From: Actinacidiphila yanglinensis
GTDB taxonomy: Bacteria; Actinomycetota; Actinomycetes; Streptomycetales; Streptomycetaceae
Length of the DNA stretch: 64,000 nucleotides
Assembly (NCBI RefSeq): GCF_900107965.1
Contig: NZ_FNVU01000001.1
Location: forward strand, 558,001-622,000
Direction of reading: 5' to 3'
This document shows, piece after piece, positions 16,265 to 25,385 of this stretch (position 1 is the first letter of the stretch; every line of letters starts with the position of its first letter). A program made the position numbers and the translations under genes. The notes beneath the pieces were generated by a model that saw only the letters and a program-made list of their open reading frames with translations, ran no database searches and was not told the origin of the DNA.

Positions 16265-18003
16265 GCATTCTCAACGAACCTCAAGGAGCGGCGGCCGCCG
16301 AGGACTCCTACGAGGACGAAATCCCGGCCCGGACCAAGAAACCCGGCTCGATCGCGGTGTCGTGGCTCAGCACCACCGACCACAAGACCATCGGCACGAT
16401 GTACCTGGTGACGTCGTTCGCCTTCTTCCTCATCGGCGGCGTGCTCGCGCTGCTGATGCGCGCCGAGCTGGCCCGTCCGGGCAACCAGATCCTGTCCAAC
16501 GAGCAGTTCAACCAGGCGTTCACGATGCACGGCACCGTGATGCTGCTGATGTTCGCGACGCCGCTGTTCGCGGGCTTCACCAACTGGATCATGCCGCTGC
16601 AGATCGGCGCGCCCGACGTGGCGTTCCCGCGGCTGAACATGTTCGCCTACTGGCTCTACCTGTTCGGCTCGCTGATCGCGGTGGGTGGCTTCGTCACCCC
16701 GCAGGGCGCGGCGGACTTCGGCTGGTTCGCGTACTCCCCGCTGTCCAGCGCGGTGAACTCGCCCGGCGTCGGCGCCGACATGTGGATCATGGGTCTGGCG
16801 CTCTCCGGCTTCGGCACGATCCTGGGTGCGGTCAACTTCATCACCACGATCATCTGCATGCGCGCTCCGGGCATGACGATGTTCCGGATGCCGATCTTCT
16901 GCTGGAACGTGCTGCTGACCGCGGTGCTCGTCCTGCTCGCCTTCCCGGTGCTCGCGGCCGCGCTGCTGTGTCTGGAAGCGGACAGAAAATTCGGGGCGCA
17001 CGTCTTCGACGCGGCCAACGGCGGGGCGCTGCTGTGGCAGCACCTGTTCTGGTTCTTCGGCCATCCCGAGGTGTACATCATCGCGTTGCCGTTCTTCGGC
17101 ATCATCTCCGAGGTCATCCCGGTCTTCAGCCGCAAGCCGATGTTCGGCTACATCGGCCTGATCGCCGCGACGATCTCCATCGCGGGCCTGTCCGTGACGG
17201 TGTGGGCGCACCACATGTACGTCACCGGCGGCGTGCTGCTCCCGTTCTTCTCGTTCATGACCTTCCTGATCGCGGTACCGACCGGTGTGAAGTTCTTCAA
17301 CTGGATCGGCACCATGTGGAAGGGTTCGCTGAGTTTCGAGACACCGATGCTCTGGTCCATCGGATTCCTGATCACCTTCACCTTCGGTGGTCTGACCGGT
17401 GTGATCCTGGCGGCGCCGCCGCTGGACTTCCACGTCTCCGACTCGTACTTCGTGGTCGCGCACTTCCACTACGTCGTCTTCGGCACCGTGGTGTTCGCGA
17501 TGTTCGCCGGATTCCACTTCTGGTGGCCGAAGATGACCGGCAAGATGCTCGACGAGCGGCTCGGGAAGATCACCTTCTGGACGCTGTTCATCGGCTTCCA
17601 CGGCACCTTCCTGGTCCAGCACTGGCTGGGCGTGGAGGGCATGCCGCGCCGCTACGCGGACTACCTCGCGGCGGACGGCTTCACCACGCTGAACACGGTC
17701 TCCACGATCAGCTCGTTCCTGCTCGGCCTGTCGATCCTGCCGTTCCTGTACAACGTGTGGAAGACCGCGAAGTACGGCAAGAAGGTCGAGGTCGACGACC
17801 CCTGGGGCTACGGCCGTTCGCTGGAGTGGGCGACCTCCTGCCCGCCGCCGCGGCACAACTTCCTCTCCCTGCCCAAGATTCGCTCGGAATCCCCGGCGTT
17901 CGACCTGCACCACCCGGAGATCGCGGCCATGGACGCGCTCGCCCACAGCGGCGCCCCGGCCTCCGCGCTGTCCGGCTCGGATGAGACGGAGGCCGGCAAG
18001 TGA
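16261..18003 (+). CDS. ctaD: Cytochrome c oxidase (aa3) subunit I
   Basis: 580 residues with 12 transmembrane helices. This is the catalytic subunit holding heme a and the heme a3-CuB centre. Key residues: the cross-linked His-Tyr block [13 protein letters not shown], the CuB histidines in [10 protein letters not shown], heme ligands in [11 protein letters not shown] and [10 protein letters not shown], and the D- and K-channel regions. The N-terminus [19 protein letters not shown] is typical. It starts in the ATGA overlap with ctaC and its stop overlaps ctaF, so the three are translationally coupled. No intein or frameshift is present. Confidence 0.98.
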   Translation: MSILNEPQGAAAAEDSYEDEIPARTKKPGSIAVSWLSTTDHKTIGTMYLVTSFAFFLIGGVLALLMRAELARPGNQILSNEQFNQAFTMHGTVMLLMFATPLFAGFTNWIMPLQIGAPDVAFPRLNMFAYWLYLFGSLIAVGGFVTPQGAADFGWFAYSPLSSAVNSPGVGADMWIMGLALSGFGTILGAVNFITTIICMRAPGMTMFRMPIFCWNVLLTAVLVLLAFPVLAAALLCLEADRKFGAHVFDAANGGALLWQHLFWFFGHPEVYIIALPFFGIISEVIPVFSRKPMFGYIGLIAATISIAGLSVTVWAHHMYVTGGVLLPFFSFMTFLIAVPTGVKFFNWIGTMWKGSLSFETPMLWSIGFLITFTFGGLTGVILAAPPLDFHVSDSYFVVAHFHYVVFGTVVFAMFAGFHFWWPKMTGKMLDERLGKITFWTLFIGFHGTFLVQHWLGVEGMPRRYADYLAADGFTTLNTVSTISSFLLGLSILPFLYNVWKTAKYGKKVEVDDPWGYGRSLEWATSCPPPRHNFLSLPKIRSESPAFDLHHPEIAAMDALAHSGAPASALSGSDETEAGK

Positions 18004-18398
18004 AGGTCCAAGGCAAGATGTTCCTGGGCTTCGCCGCCTTCATCCTGGCGACGGCGGTGGTCTACGGCTTCTGGTCCAAGGAGGCGGCCGGTACCACGGC
18101 GCTCTTCATGGCCTTCGCCCTGTGCACCATGATCGGCTTCTACCTGGCGTTCACCGCCCGGCGGGCCGACACCGGCGCCCAGGACCGTGAGGACGCGGAC
18201 GTCGCCGACGATGCCGGCGAGCTGGGCTTCTTCAGCCCGCACAGCTGGCAGCCGCTCGCCCTGGGCGTCGGCGGCAGCCTGGCCTTCCTCGGCATCATCT
18301 TCGGCTGGTGGCTGCTGTTCTTCTCGCTGCCGGTGATCCTGGTCGGCGTGTACGGCTGGGTCTTCGAGTACTACCGCGGTGAGAGCCGCACCCAGTAA
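18000..18398 (+). CDS. ctaF: Cytochrome c oxidase subunit IV (actinobacterial type)
   Basis: 132 residues with four hydrophobic helices ([35 protein letters not shown] and two C-terminal ones around [20 protein letters not shown]). It ends in a short basic tail. This small subunit is specific to the actinobacterial aa3 oxidase of the bcc-aa3 supercomplex. GTG 18000 overlaps the ctaD stop (GTGA), and the gene is followed by a strong terminator that closes the operon. Confidence 0.95.
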   Translation: MKVQGKMFLGFAAFILATAVVYGFWSKEAAGTTALFMAFALCTMIGFYLAFTARRADTGAQDREDADVADDAGELGFFSPHSWQPLALGVGGSLAFLGIIFGWWLLFFSLPVILVGVYGWVFEYYRGESRTQ

Positions 18399-18416
18399 CG
18401 CGCACCGCAGAACGCC

Positions 18417-18466
18417 GAGGGCGGGTCCGGACACCAGTACGGTGCTCCGGGCCCGCCCTCACCGTT
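18417..18466 (+). terminator. Terminator closing ctaC-ctaD-ctaF
   Basis: GAGGGCGGGTCCGGA pairs with TCCGGGCCCGCCCTC (one bulge) around a 13-nt loop. A short TTTT follows at 18464. It starts 19 nt after the ctaF stop. Confidence 0.8.
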
Positions 18467-18504
18467 TTGCAGGCGCCCACCGCGCGGAATCCGGTGGCCG
18501 TTCA

Positions 18505-18510
18505 TAGCGT
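18505..18510 (+). promoter_or_regulatory. -10 hexamer TAGCGT placed for leaderless mRNA
   Basis: TAGCGT is followed by 6 nt (GAGGCC) and the ATG at 18517. GAGG within those 6 nt is too close to act as a normal ribosome binding site. Confidence 0.45.
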
Positions 18511-18516
18511 GAGGCC

Positions 18517-19854
18517 ATGAACCACCTCCCCGAACGCTCCCGCATCCGCCGGCTGATAACCGTGCGCCGCGCGATACTCGCGGCGCCCCTCGCGATAGGG
18601 CTCGCCGCGTGCAGCGGTGGCGGAAATCCGCTGGCAGCATCCCCCCACGACGCCGCCGCGAAGGTCACCTTCGGTACCTCCAGCGGCGGGAAGGCCAATC
18701 CGGCCAAGCCCCTCCAGGTCTCCGTTCCGAACGGCTCGCAGATCACCGACGTCACCGCGACCGACTCCACCGGGCGGTACGTCAGCGGCCAGCTCAGCGC
18801 CGACAGCAAGCGCTGGCACTCCACGACCCCCCTCGCCGCCGGTGCCCACTACACCGTTCGGGTGAGTACCGAGGACTCCGGCGGCCACCCCGGCCGTAAG
18901 ACCCTCACCTTCGACACCACCGGAGCGGCCGCCGGTTTCCACGTCACCTTCGGCCCGAACGCCGGCACCTACGGCGTCGGAGAGCCGATCACCGCGTCGC
19001 TCAGCGCCCCGGTCAAGGACAAACAGTCCCGCGCGGTCGTGGAGTCCCACCTGCAGGTCGCCAGCACCCCCAGCGCCGCCACAGGCTCCTGGTACTGGGT
19101 CGACGACCGCACCCTGCACTACCGCCCCAGCACCTACTGGCCCGCGCACGCCACGATCAGCGCGCGCAGCACCCTCAGCGGCGTGCAGATCTCCAAGAAG
19201 CTCTACGGCGGCACCGACAAGGCGCTCACCATCCACACCGGCGACCGCATCGAGGCGCTCACCGACGCGTCCACCGACCACATGACCTTCAAGGACGACG
19301 GGAAGGTGGTCCGCACCCTCCCGGTCACCACCGGAAAGCCCGGCTTCGACACCCGCAACGGCATCAAGGTGGTGCTGGACAAGGAGTCGTTCGTCCAGAT
19401 GAAGAGCTCGACGGTCGGCATCGCCGCGGGCAGCGCGGACTCGTACGACCTGCCGGTCTACTGGGCCACCCGGGTGACATGGAGCGGTGAGTACGTGCAC
19501 GCCGCGCCGTGGTCGGTCGGCTCGCAGGGCTATGCCAACGTCAGCCACGGCTGCACCGGCATGAGCACCGCGGACGCCGAGTGGTTCTTCGACCACGTCC
19601 GGGTCGGCGACATCGTGCAGGTCGTCAACAGCCAGGGGCCGATGATGACGCCGTTCGACAACGGCTTCGGTGACTGGAACCTGAGCTGGTCCCAGTGGAA
19701 GAAGGGCAGCGCCCTGAACGGCGGTTCCGGCGGCACCGGTGGCGGCACCACCAGCGGCTCCGGCAGCAACGACGGTGGTACCGACCAGGACCAGACCACT
19801 CCGGTCGACGTCCCGGCCGGCAACCCCGCGCGGCTGAGCCCGCAGACTGCCTGA
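18517..19854 (+). CDS. L,D-transpeptidase lipoprotein (Ig-like plus YkuD domain)
   Basis: 445 residues. The lipobox GLAAC places the lipidated Cys at residue 32. Ig-like domains span about 45-245 and a YkuD catalytic domain about 245-375. Active-site residues are visible as His327 (EYVHAAPW), His343 and the catalytic Cys345 in NVSHGCTGMS. Such enzymes make 3-3 cross-links in peptidoglycan on the outer face of the membrane. The C-terminal tail after about 390 is Gly/Ser/Thr-rich and disordered. The gene sits between the two respiratory operons, as I recall for other Streptomyces; no functional link is evident. Confidence 0.95.
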   Translation: MNHLPERSRIRRLITVRRAILAAPLAIGLAACSGGGNPLAASPHDAAAKVTFGTSSGGKANPAKPLQVSVPNGSQITDVTATDSTGRYVSGQLSADSKRWHSTTPLAAGAHYTVRVSTEDSGGHPGRKTLTFDTTGAAAGFHVTFGPNAGTYGVGEPITASLSAPVKDKQSRAVVESHLQVASTPSAATGSWYWVDDRTLHYRPSTYWPAHATISARSTLSGVQISKKLYGGTDKALTIHTGDRIEALTDASTDHMTFKDDGKVVRTLPVTTGKPGFDTRNGIKVVLDKESFVQMKSSTVGIAAGSADSYDLPVYWATRVTWSGEYVHAAPWSVGSQGYANVSHGCTGMSTADAEWFFDHVRVGDIVQVVNSQGPMMTPFDNGFGDWNLSWSQWKKGSALNGGSGGTGGGTTSGSGSNDGGTDQDQTTPVDVPAGNPARLSPQTA

Positions 19855-19893
19855 TCCGTTGCCGCGTCTTCGCCTCCCGCCCCTTGGACCCGG

Positions 19894-19974
19894 GGTGGGG
19901 GTACCCCCGGACGGAGTCTGGGGGAAGTCGACCGTGCTCGGTCCCCCAGAGCTTCGCCTGGGAGGTGCCCCCGG
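19894..19974. repeat. Inverted repeat related to the dispersed palindrome family
   Basis: TACCCCCGGACGGAGTCTGG and the following GGGA are mirrored around a ~18-nt loop by TCCCCCAGAGCTTCGCCTGG and GAGGTGCCCCC. The block GCCTGGGAGGTGCCCCC also occurs near 7.49, 25.12, 28.46 and 52.42 kb, with a one-base variant near 48.22 kb. It sits after the transpeptidase gene and may terminate transcription. Confidence 0.7.
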
Positions 19975-20056
19975 CTTTCGACACGGCGGGGCCTTTGGCT
20001 CAGGCGCTGCATCCGTGGCTGGGCTCACCGTCGGTGCGGGTCGTCGCCCATCGGGT

Positions 20057-20476
20057 CTACCGGTGGGCGACGGCCTTTGTGGTGGGGTCCAGGCGGCGGT
20101 GCAGGAGCACGGCCAGGGCCTCGGTGAGGGCCACCGGGTCCACCGGATGGGTGATCGCGGCGTCGGCGCGGCTCCAGGTGGCCAGCCAGGCGTCCTGCGG
20201 GCGGCCGATCAGCACCAGCGCCGGCGGGCAGCGGAAGATCTCGTCCTTCACCTGCCGGCACACGCCCATGCCGCCGGCCGGGTTCGCCTCCCCGTCCAGC
20301 ACCATCACGTCGATGCCGCCCTTCTCCAACTCGGTGAGGACGGCGGGCTGCGTCGCGCACTCCACGTACTGCACCGGCGGAAGGTCGGCGGAGGGCCGGC
20401 GGCCGATCGCGAGCCGGACCTGCTCCCGGGTGTTGGCGTCATCGCTGTAGACCAGCACCGTGGCGGTCGCCTGCAT
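20057..20476 (-). CDS. Receiver-domain-only response regulator-like protein
   Basis: 139 residues forming one receiver-like domain: strand TATVLVYSDDANTREQVRLA, a likely phospho-acceptor Asp in IDVMVLDGEANPAGG, then ALVLIGRPQDAW and a C-terminal helix. There is no DNA-binding domain. The usual acidic pair after the first strand is present (SDD), but the conserved Lys near the end is not obvious, so phosphorylation is uncertain. ATG 20476 is chosen because of GAGGAGGAGCC just upstream. It lies between the two respiratory operons and is divergent from ctaE, suggesting but not proving a role near respiration. Confidence 0.8.
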   Translation of the reverse strand: MQATATVLVYSDDANTREQVRLAIGRRPSADLPPVQYVECATQPAVLTELEKGGIDVMVLDGEANPAGGMGVCRQVKDEIFRCPPALVLIGRPQDAWLATWSRADAAITHPVDPVALTEALAVLLHRRLDPTTKAVAHR

Positions 20477-20599
20477 CGTGGCTCCTCCTCGTGAAGGATT
20501 TCTCAAGTGGCTCGGATGCTACTCCCGCCAGGTGGTTTCCGAGGAGGGGTCGCTCGATCGAAGGACGCCCAACTAGGCCGTGTGGGTCCCCGAGAGCCC

Positions 20600-20628
20600 T
20601 TGACACACCGAAGGGGGACCCCCGGAGT
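20600..20628 (+). promoter_or_regulatory. Possible promoter of ctaE-qcrCAB
   Basis: A perfect -35 TTGACA (20600-20605) is followed after 17 nt by CGGAGT (20623-20628), a weak -10. The start codon of ctaE is 25 nt further, with GGGGA as ribosome binding site. Confidence 0.35.
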
Positions 20629-20653
20629 CAGCGCCGGATAGGGGACCGACATA

Positions 20654-21274
20654 ATGTCGGACGTGGCGACAGCAACAGCAGTAGAAACCGGGCACGCGCA
20701 CCCGTCGGTCAACCGGCCGAACCTCACCAGCGTCGGAACCATCATCTGGCTGAGTTCCGAGCTGATGTTCTTCGCGGCCCTCTTCGCGATGTACTTCACC
20801 CTCCGGTCGGTCACCGGTGAGGCCTTCTGGAAGGCCCACGCCGACGCGCTGAACGTGCCGTTCTCCGCGACGAACACGACGATCCTGGTGCTCTCCTCCT
20901 TCACCTGCCAGATGGGCGTGTTCGCCGCCGAGCGCGGCGACGTGAAGAAGCTGCGCTCGTGGTTCATCGTGACCTTCGTGATGGGCGCGATCTTCATCGG
21001 CGGCCAGATCTTCGAGTACACCAACCTGGTCAAGAAGGACGGGATCTCGCTCAGCTCCGACCCGTACGGCTCGGTGTTCTACCTGACGACCGGGTTCCAC
21101 GGGTTGCATGTGACGGGTGGTCTGATCGCGTTCCTGATGGTGCTGGGCCGTACCTACGCGGCCAAGCGGTTCACCCATCAGCAGGCCACCGCAGCCATCG
21201 TCGTGTCCTACTACTGGCACTTCGTCGATGTCGTCTGGATCGGCCTGTTCGCCACGATCTACCTGATCAAGTAG
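20654..21274 (+). CDS. ctaE: Cytochrome c oxidase (aa3) subunit III
   Basis: 206 residues with five transmembrane helices, the usual actinobacterial subunit III. Conserved segments are [20 protein letters not shown], the Glu/His-rich [14 protein letters not shown], and the C-terminal [20 protein letters not shown]. The N-terminal [19 protein letters not shown] is characteristic of Streptomyces CtaE. It is separated from ctaCDF and heads the ctaE-qcrC-qcrA-qcrB operon, so oxidase and reductase subunits are co-expressed. Confidence 0.97.
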   Translation: MSDVATATAVETGHAHPSVNRPNLTSVGTIIWLSSELMFFAALFAMYFTLRSVTGEAFWKAHADALNVPFSATNTTILVLSSFTCQMGVFAAERGDVKKLRSWFIVTFVMGAIFIGGQIFEYTNLVKKDGISLSSDPYGSVFYLTTGFHGLHVTGGLIAFLMVLGRTYAAKRFTHQQATAAIVVSYYWHFVDVVWIGLFATIYLIK

Positions 21275-21381
21275 CCGGTACCGCGCGGTCGGCGCCGCAC
21301 CGCACTCCGACGGAGGACGGCGGCCCGCCGACGGCACAGCCAGAAGCATCGACACAAGAGATCCTGACACCGGGGTAATCC

Positions 21382-22191
21382 GTGAAAAAGCTCTCCGCAC
21401 GACGGCGCCATCCGCTGGCAGCGCTCGTCGTCCTACTCTTCGCGCTCGCGGCCACCGGGGGGCTGTACGCCGTGCTCGCGCCGGCGCCCAAGGCGCAGGC
21501 CGACGCCTCGCAGTCCTCCCTCGCCATCGAGCAGGGCAAGAAGCTCTACTCGGTCGGCTGCGCCAGCTGCCACGGCCAGTCGGGACAGGGCAGCTCCAAC
21601 GGCCCCAGCCTGGTGGGCGTCGGTTCGGCCGCGGTGGACTTCCAGGTCAGCACCGGCCGGATGCCCGCCAAGCAGCCGGGCCCGCAGGTCGAGGCGAAGA
21701 AGAACACGTACGGCCAGAAAGAGATCGACCAGCTCGCCGCGTACGTCGCCTCCCTCGGCCCCGGTCCGGCCACGCCCACCAAGTCCCAGTACAGCCCGGC
21801 CAACGCCGACGCCGCCAAGGGCGGTGAGCTGTTCCGGACCAACTGCTCGCAGTGCCACAACTTCGTGGGCAAGGGTGGTGCGCTGACGGAGGGCAAGTTC
21901 GCGCCGACCCTCAAGGGCATCAAGGCCAAGGACGTCTACGAGGCCATGCAGACCGGCCCGCAGAACATGCCGTCCTTCCCCGACAGCACCATGCCGTCCG
22001 ACGCGAAGGCCAACATCATCGCGTACCTGAAGGCCGTGGACTCCGCGCAGAGCCCGAACCCCGGCGGATTCACGCTCGGTACGATCGGCCCGGTCTCCGA
22101 GGGGCTGTTCGCCTGGGTCTTCGGCCTCGGCGCGCTGATCGCCCTCGCCACCTGGGTCGCCGCACGGACGACGAAGGCCAAGAAATCATGA
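21382..22191 (+). CDS. qcrC: Cytochrome bcc complex diheme cytochrome c subunit
   Basis: 269 residues. An N-terminal anchor helix (residues 11-35), two cytochrome c domains with CASCH (Cys60, Cys63, His64) and CSQCH (Cys155, Cys158, His159), and a C-terminal transmembrane helix (about 235-262). The diheme protein replaces soluble cytochrome c and passes electrons directly to CuA of CtaC. Start GTG 21382, 107 nt after ctaE. It overlaps qcrA by ATGA. Confidence 0.97.
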   Translation: MKKLSARRRHPLAALVVLLFALAATGGLYAVLAPAPKAQADASQSSLAIEQGKKLYSVGCASCHGQSGQGSSNGPSLVGVGSAAVDFQVSTGRMPAKQPGPQVEAKKNTYGQKEIDQLAAYVASLGPGPATPTKSQYSPANADAAKGGELFRTNCSQCHNFVGKGGALTEGKFAPTLKGIKAKDVYEAMQTGPQNMPSFPDSTMPSDAKANIIAYLKAVDSAQSPNPGGFTLGTIGPVSEGLFAWVFGLGALIALATWVAARTTKAKKS

Positions 22192-23249
22192 GCGACGAGA
22201 CTGGATCGCACACCGACGTGCCAGAGAACCTGCCGAGCGGGCGGGGCGGTCACGGCGACGAGGTCGCCAAGCCCAACCCGTTCGCCAACCCCGGGCTGCC
22301 GCCCCACGAGCACCGGCGCCAGGACATCGACGACAAGGCGGCGAAGCACTCCGAGCGAGTGGTCGCCGGCCTGTTCACGCTGTCGATGCTGGGCACCATC
22401 GCCTTCATCGCCTGCTTCGTCATCTTCCCGGTCGACAAGATCGTCTACATCTTCCCGTTCGGGCACGTCAGCGCGCTGAACTTCTCGCTCGGCCTGACCC
22501 TGGCCGTGGCGCTGACCGGCATCGGTGCGGGCGCCGTGCACTGGGCCCGCACGCTGATGGCCGACGAGGAGATCGCCGACGAGCGGCACCGGATCGACGC
22601 CGACGACGAGCTGCGCGAGAACGTCCGCCAGCAGTGGATCACCGGCGCCAAGGAGAGCGGCTTCGGCCGCCGCAAGCTGATCCGCAACACCATGATGGGC
22701 GCGCTCACCATGGTGCCGCTGGCCGGCCTGGTGATCCTGCGCGACCTCGGTCCGCTGCCGGAGAAGAAGCTCGACCACACGCTGTGGGCCAAGGGCAAGC
22801 AGCTGATCAACTCCAACACCAACCAGCCGCTGCGTCCCGAGGACGTCGTCGTCGGCTCCCTGACGTTCGCCCAGCCGGACGGACTCGAGGAGTCCCAGGA
22901 CGACTTCCAGCAGCAGATCGCGAAGGCGGCCCTGATGATCATCCGGCTCAAGCCGGAGGACATCAAGGACAAGCGCGAGCTCGACTGGAGCCACCAGGGC
23001 ATCGTCGCGTTCTCCAAGATCTGCACCCACGTCGGCTGCCCGATCAGCCTGTACGAGCAGCAGACGCACCACGTCCTGTGCCCGTGCCACCAGTCGACGT
23101 TCGACCTCTCCGACGGCGCGCGGGTGCTCTTCGGTCCCGCGGGCCACCCGCTGCCGCAGCTCCGGATCAGTGTCAACAGCCAGGGCAACCTGATCGCCCT
23201 CGGTGACTTCGAGGAGCCCGTCGGCCCGGCATTCTGGGAGCGCTCATGA
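22188..23249 (+). CDS. qcrA: Cytochrome bcc complex Rieske iron-sulfur subunit
   Basis: 353 residues. Three N-terminal transmembrane helices (about 60-85, 95-120 and 165-185), the actinobacterial type with extra helices. The extracytoplasmic Rieske domain has ICTHVGCPISLYE and VLCPCHQSTFD, giving the two Cys and two His ligands of the [2Fe-2S] cluster plus the disulfide Cys pair. The start lies in the ATGA overlap with qcrC, and the stop overlaps qcrB. Confidence 0.97.
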   Translation: MSDETGSHTDVPENLPSGRGGHGDEVAKPNPFANPGLPPHEHRRQDIDDKAAKHSERVVAGLFTLSMLGTIAFIACFVIFPVDKIVYIFPFGHVSALNFSLGLTLAVALTGIGAGAVHWARTLMADEEIADERHRIDADDELRENVRQQWITGAKESGFGRRKLIRNTMMGALTMVPLAGLVILRDLGPLPEKKLDHTLWAKGKQLINSNTNQPLRPEDVVVGSLTFAQPDGLEESQDDFQQQIAKAALMIIRLKPEDIKDKRELDWSHQGIVAFSKICTHVGCPISLYEQQTHHVLCPCHQSTFDLSDGARVLFGPAGHPLPQLRISVNSQGNLIALGDFEEPVGPAFWERS

Positions 23250-24883
23250 GCACCACGACCGAGGCACCGACCCGCCGGGGCCGTCCGACGAATCCCGGTG
23301 AGCGGGTCGCGGAATGGACCGACGGCCGGCTGGGCCTGTACAAGCTGGCCAAGTCCAACCTGCGCAAGGTCTTCCCGGACCACTGGTCCTTCATGCTCGG
23401 CGAGGTCTGCCTCTACAGCTTCGTGATCCTCATCCTCACGGGTGTGTATCTGACGCTGTTCTTCCACCCGAGCATGAACGAGGTCGTCTACAACGGCCCG
23501 TACGCGCCGCTCGACGGCGTGCGGATGTCCGAGGCGTACGCCTCGACGATGCACATCAGCTTCGAGGTGCGCGGCGGTCTGCTGGTCCGGCAGATCCACC
23601 ACTGGGCGGCGCTGATCTTCATCGCCGCGATGATCGTGCACATGATGCGCGTCTTCTTCACCGGCGCGTTCCGCAAGCCGCGCGAGCTCAACTGGCTGTT
23701 CGGCTGGACGCTGCTGTTCCTGGGCATGTTCACCGGGTTCACCGGCTACTCGCTGCCCGACGACCTGCTGTCCGGCACCGGCGTGCGGTTCATGGAAGGC
23801 GCGGTGCTCTCCACGCCGATCGTCGGCACCTACCTGTCGATGTTCCTGTTCGGCGGGGAGTTCCCGGGCCACGACTTCGTCGGCCGCTTCTACTCGGTGC
23901 ACATCCTGCTGCTACCGGGTCTGATGGCCGGCCTGCTGGTGGCGCACCTGATCCTGGTGTTCTTCCACAAGCACACCCAGTTCCCGGGTGCGGGCAAGAC
24001 CGAGAAGAACGTGGTCGGCACGCCGCTGCTGCCGATCTACACCGCGAAGGCGGGCGGCTTCTTCTTCCTGGTCTTCGGTGTCATCGCCGCGATCGCCGCG
24101 ATCGCCACCATCAACCCGATCTGGACGATGGGCCCCTACCGGCCGGACCAGGTGTCCACGGGCGCCCAACCCGACTGGTACATGGGCTTCTCCGAGGGCC
24201 TGATCCGTGTGATGCCAGGCTGGGAGATCAGGGCCTGGGGCCACACACTGGTCCTCGGCGTGTTCATCCCGCTGATGATCTTCCCGCTGGTGATGGTGGC
24301 CATCGCGGTCTACCCGTTCATCGAGTCGTGGGTCACCGGGGACAAGAGCGAGCACCACCTGCTGGACCGGCCGCGCAACCGGCCGGTGCGGACGGGCTTC
24401 GGTGTCGCCTGGCTGACGCTGTACTTCGTGCTGCTGATCGGTGGCGGCAACGACCTGTGGGCCACGCACTTCCACTTGTCGATCAACGCGATCACCTGGT
24501 TCGTGCGTGTGAGCTTCTTCGTCGCGCCGGTGATCACCTTCTGGATCACCAAGCGGATCTGCCTCGGGCTGCAACGTCGCGACCGCGACAAGGTGCTGCA
24601 CGGGCGGGAGAGCGGCATCATCAAGCGGCTGCCGCACGGCGAGTTCATCGAGGTCCACGAACCGCTGTCCCAGCAGCAGCTGCACGTGCTCACCGCGCAC
24701 GCCCAGCCGCAGCCGCTGGACCTCGGACCCGAGGTCGACGAGAACGGTGTCGAGCGCAAGGTCAGCCCGGTCGCCAAGGTCCAGGCGAGGCTGTCGCGCG
24801 GGTTCTACGGCGAGAATTCTCAGATTCCGAAGCCGACGGTGGAGGAGTACGAGGAGATCACCAGCGGGCACGGTCACCACTAG
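23246..24883 (+). CDS. qcrB: Cytochrome bcc complex cytochrome b subunit
   Basis: 545 residues with eight or more transmembrane helices. Heme-ligand histidines lie in the helices around LVRQIHHWAALIFIAAMIVH and FVGRFYSVHILLLPGLMAG (ending near VAHLILVF). The quinol-site block here reads NPDWYMGFSEGLIR-like (QPDWYMGF) rather than the classical PEWY, as expected for actinobacteria. A ~120-residue cytoplasmic C-terminal extension follows. It is the last gene of the operon, overlapping qcrA by ATGA and followed by a strong terminator. Confidence 0.97.
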   Translation: MSTTTEAPTRRGRPTNPGERVAEWTDGRLGLYKLAKSNLRKVFPDHWSFMLGEVCLYSFVILILTGVYLTLFFHPSMNEVVYNGPYAPLDGVRMSEAYASTMHISFEVRGGLLVRQIHHWAALIFIAAMIVHMMRVFFTGAFRKPRELNWLFGWTLLFLGMFTGFTGYSLPDDLLSGTGVRFMEGAVLSTPIVGTYLSMFLFGGEFPGHDFVGRFYSVHILLLPGLMAGLLVAHLILVFFHKHTQFPGAGKTEKNVVGTPLLPIYTAKAGGFFFLVFGVIAAIAAIATINPIWTMGPYRPDQVSTGAQPDWYMGFSEGLIRVMPGWEIRAWGHTLVLGVFIPLMIFPLVMVAIAVYPFIESWVTGDKSEHHLLDRPRNRPVRTGFGVAWLTLYFVLLIGGGNDLWATHFHLSINAITWFVRVSFFVAPVITFWITKRICLGLQRRDRDKVLHGRESGIIKRLPHGEFIEVHEPLSQQQLHVLTAHAQPQPLDLGPEVDENGVERKVSPVAKVQARLSRGFYGENSQIPKPTVEEYEEITSGHGHH

Positions 24884-24920
24884 TCGCTGCCAGTCGCTGC
24901 GCTGAGCTCAGCCGCGTTAC

Positions 24921-24962
24921 CGGGTCGGGTCCGGCACTCCCTTCGAGTGCCGGGCCCGATCT
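24921..24962 (+). terminator. Terminator after qcrB
   Basis: GGGTCGGGTCCGGCACTC pairs with GAGTGCCGGGCCCGATC around a 5-nt CCTTC loop, giving a stem of about 17 bp. It is followed by TGTTGTGTTT and starts about 38 nt after the qcrB stop. Confidence 0.85.
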
Positions 24963-25140
24963 GTTGTGTTTGGGGCTTGCCGGGTTCGCCCGGGTTCTTC
25001 GCGGGTGCGAGCAAACCGGACACCGGCCGGTGGTCCGGACACGACAGGAACAGCCCCCTCGGGCCGGTGGCGACCCGCGCCACGAGCACGGTTGCTCGCG
25101 CAGTTCCTCCCCCAGCCCGGCGGCTGGGAGGTGCCCCCAG

Positions 25141-25308
25141 CGCCCCTTGGTGGTGGACGTTTCTCCGTCAGGGTGTCCCCCGCCCGGGGGTCCCCGCGCC
25201 CCTTGGTGGTGGGCGTTTCTTCGTCGGGGTGCCCCTCGCTCGGGGGGTTCCGCGCGCCCTTTGGGGGTGGGCGTCTGCCCGTCGGGGTGCCCTCGCTCGG
25301 GGGGTGAA
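25141..25308 (+). repeat. Tandem repeat, three imperfect copies of ~57 bp
   Basis: Copies start at 25141, 25197 and 25255. Each runs CGCCCCTTGGTGGTGGNCGT, then TTCTNCGTCNGGGTG, then a C-rich/G-rich hairpin (CGCTCGGGGGG-like). Differences are point changes and small indels. Function unknown. Confidence 0.8.
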
Positions 25309-25340
25309 TCCCGCGGATCGGAGGGGGCGCCGTGTGCCGA

Positions 25341-25346
25341 TAGGGT
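25341..25346 (+). promoter_or_regulatory. Possible -10 hexamer for trpD
   Basis: TAGGGT lies 39 nt before the trpD ATG, in the first non-repetitive stretch after the tandem repeat. No convincing -35 was found. No Trp-rich leader peptide or attenuator is visible here. Confidence 0.3.
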
Positions 25347-25385
25347 GCGCAGGGACGTGTCGCCGTATTCCAGGAGCGTGAAGCC

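Larger units (their letters stand above)
24884..25385. other. 502-bp intergenic region: terminator and repeats, no gene
   Basis: From left to right: the qcrB terminator; a short copy of the dispersed repeat (GCTCGCGCAGTTCCTCCCCC at about 25093, then GCCCGGCGGCTGGGAGGTGC); a three-copy tandem repeat; and the trpD leader. Open frames here have no coding character. Confidence 0.7.

Noticed and set aside
16201-17946. A 581-codon open frame antisense to ctaD
   Set aside because: Its composition (runs of Arg, Gln, His, Glu) is that of a shadow frame in GC-rich DNA, and ctaD on the other strand is unmistakable.
25309-25385. Trp leader peptide or attenuator before trpD
   Set aside because: No Trp-rich short ORF or terminator hairpin was found between the tandem repeat and the trpD start.
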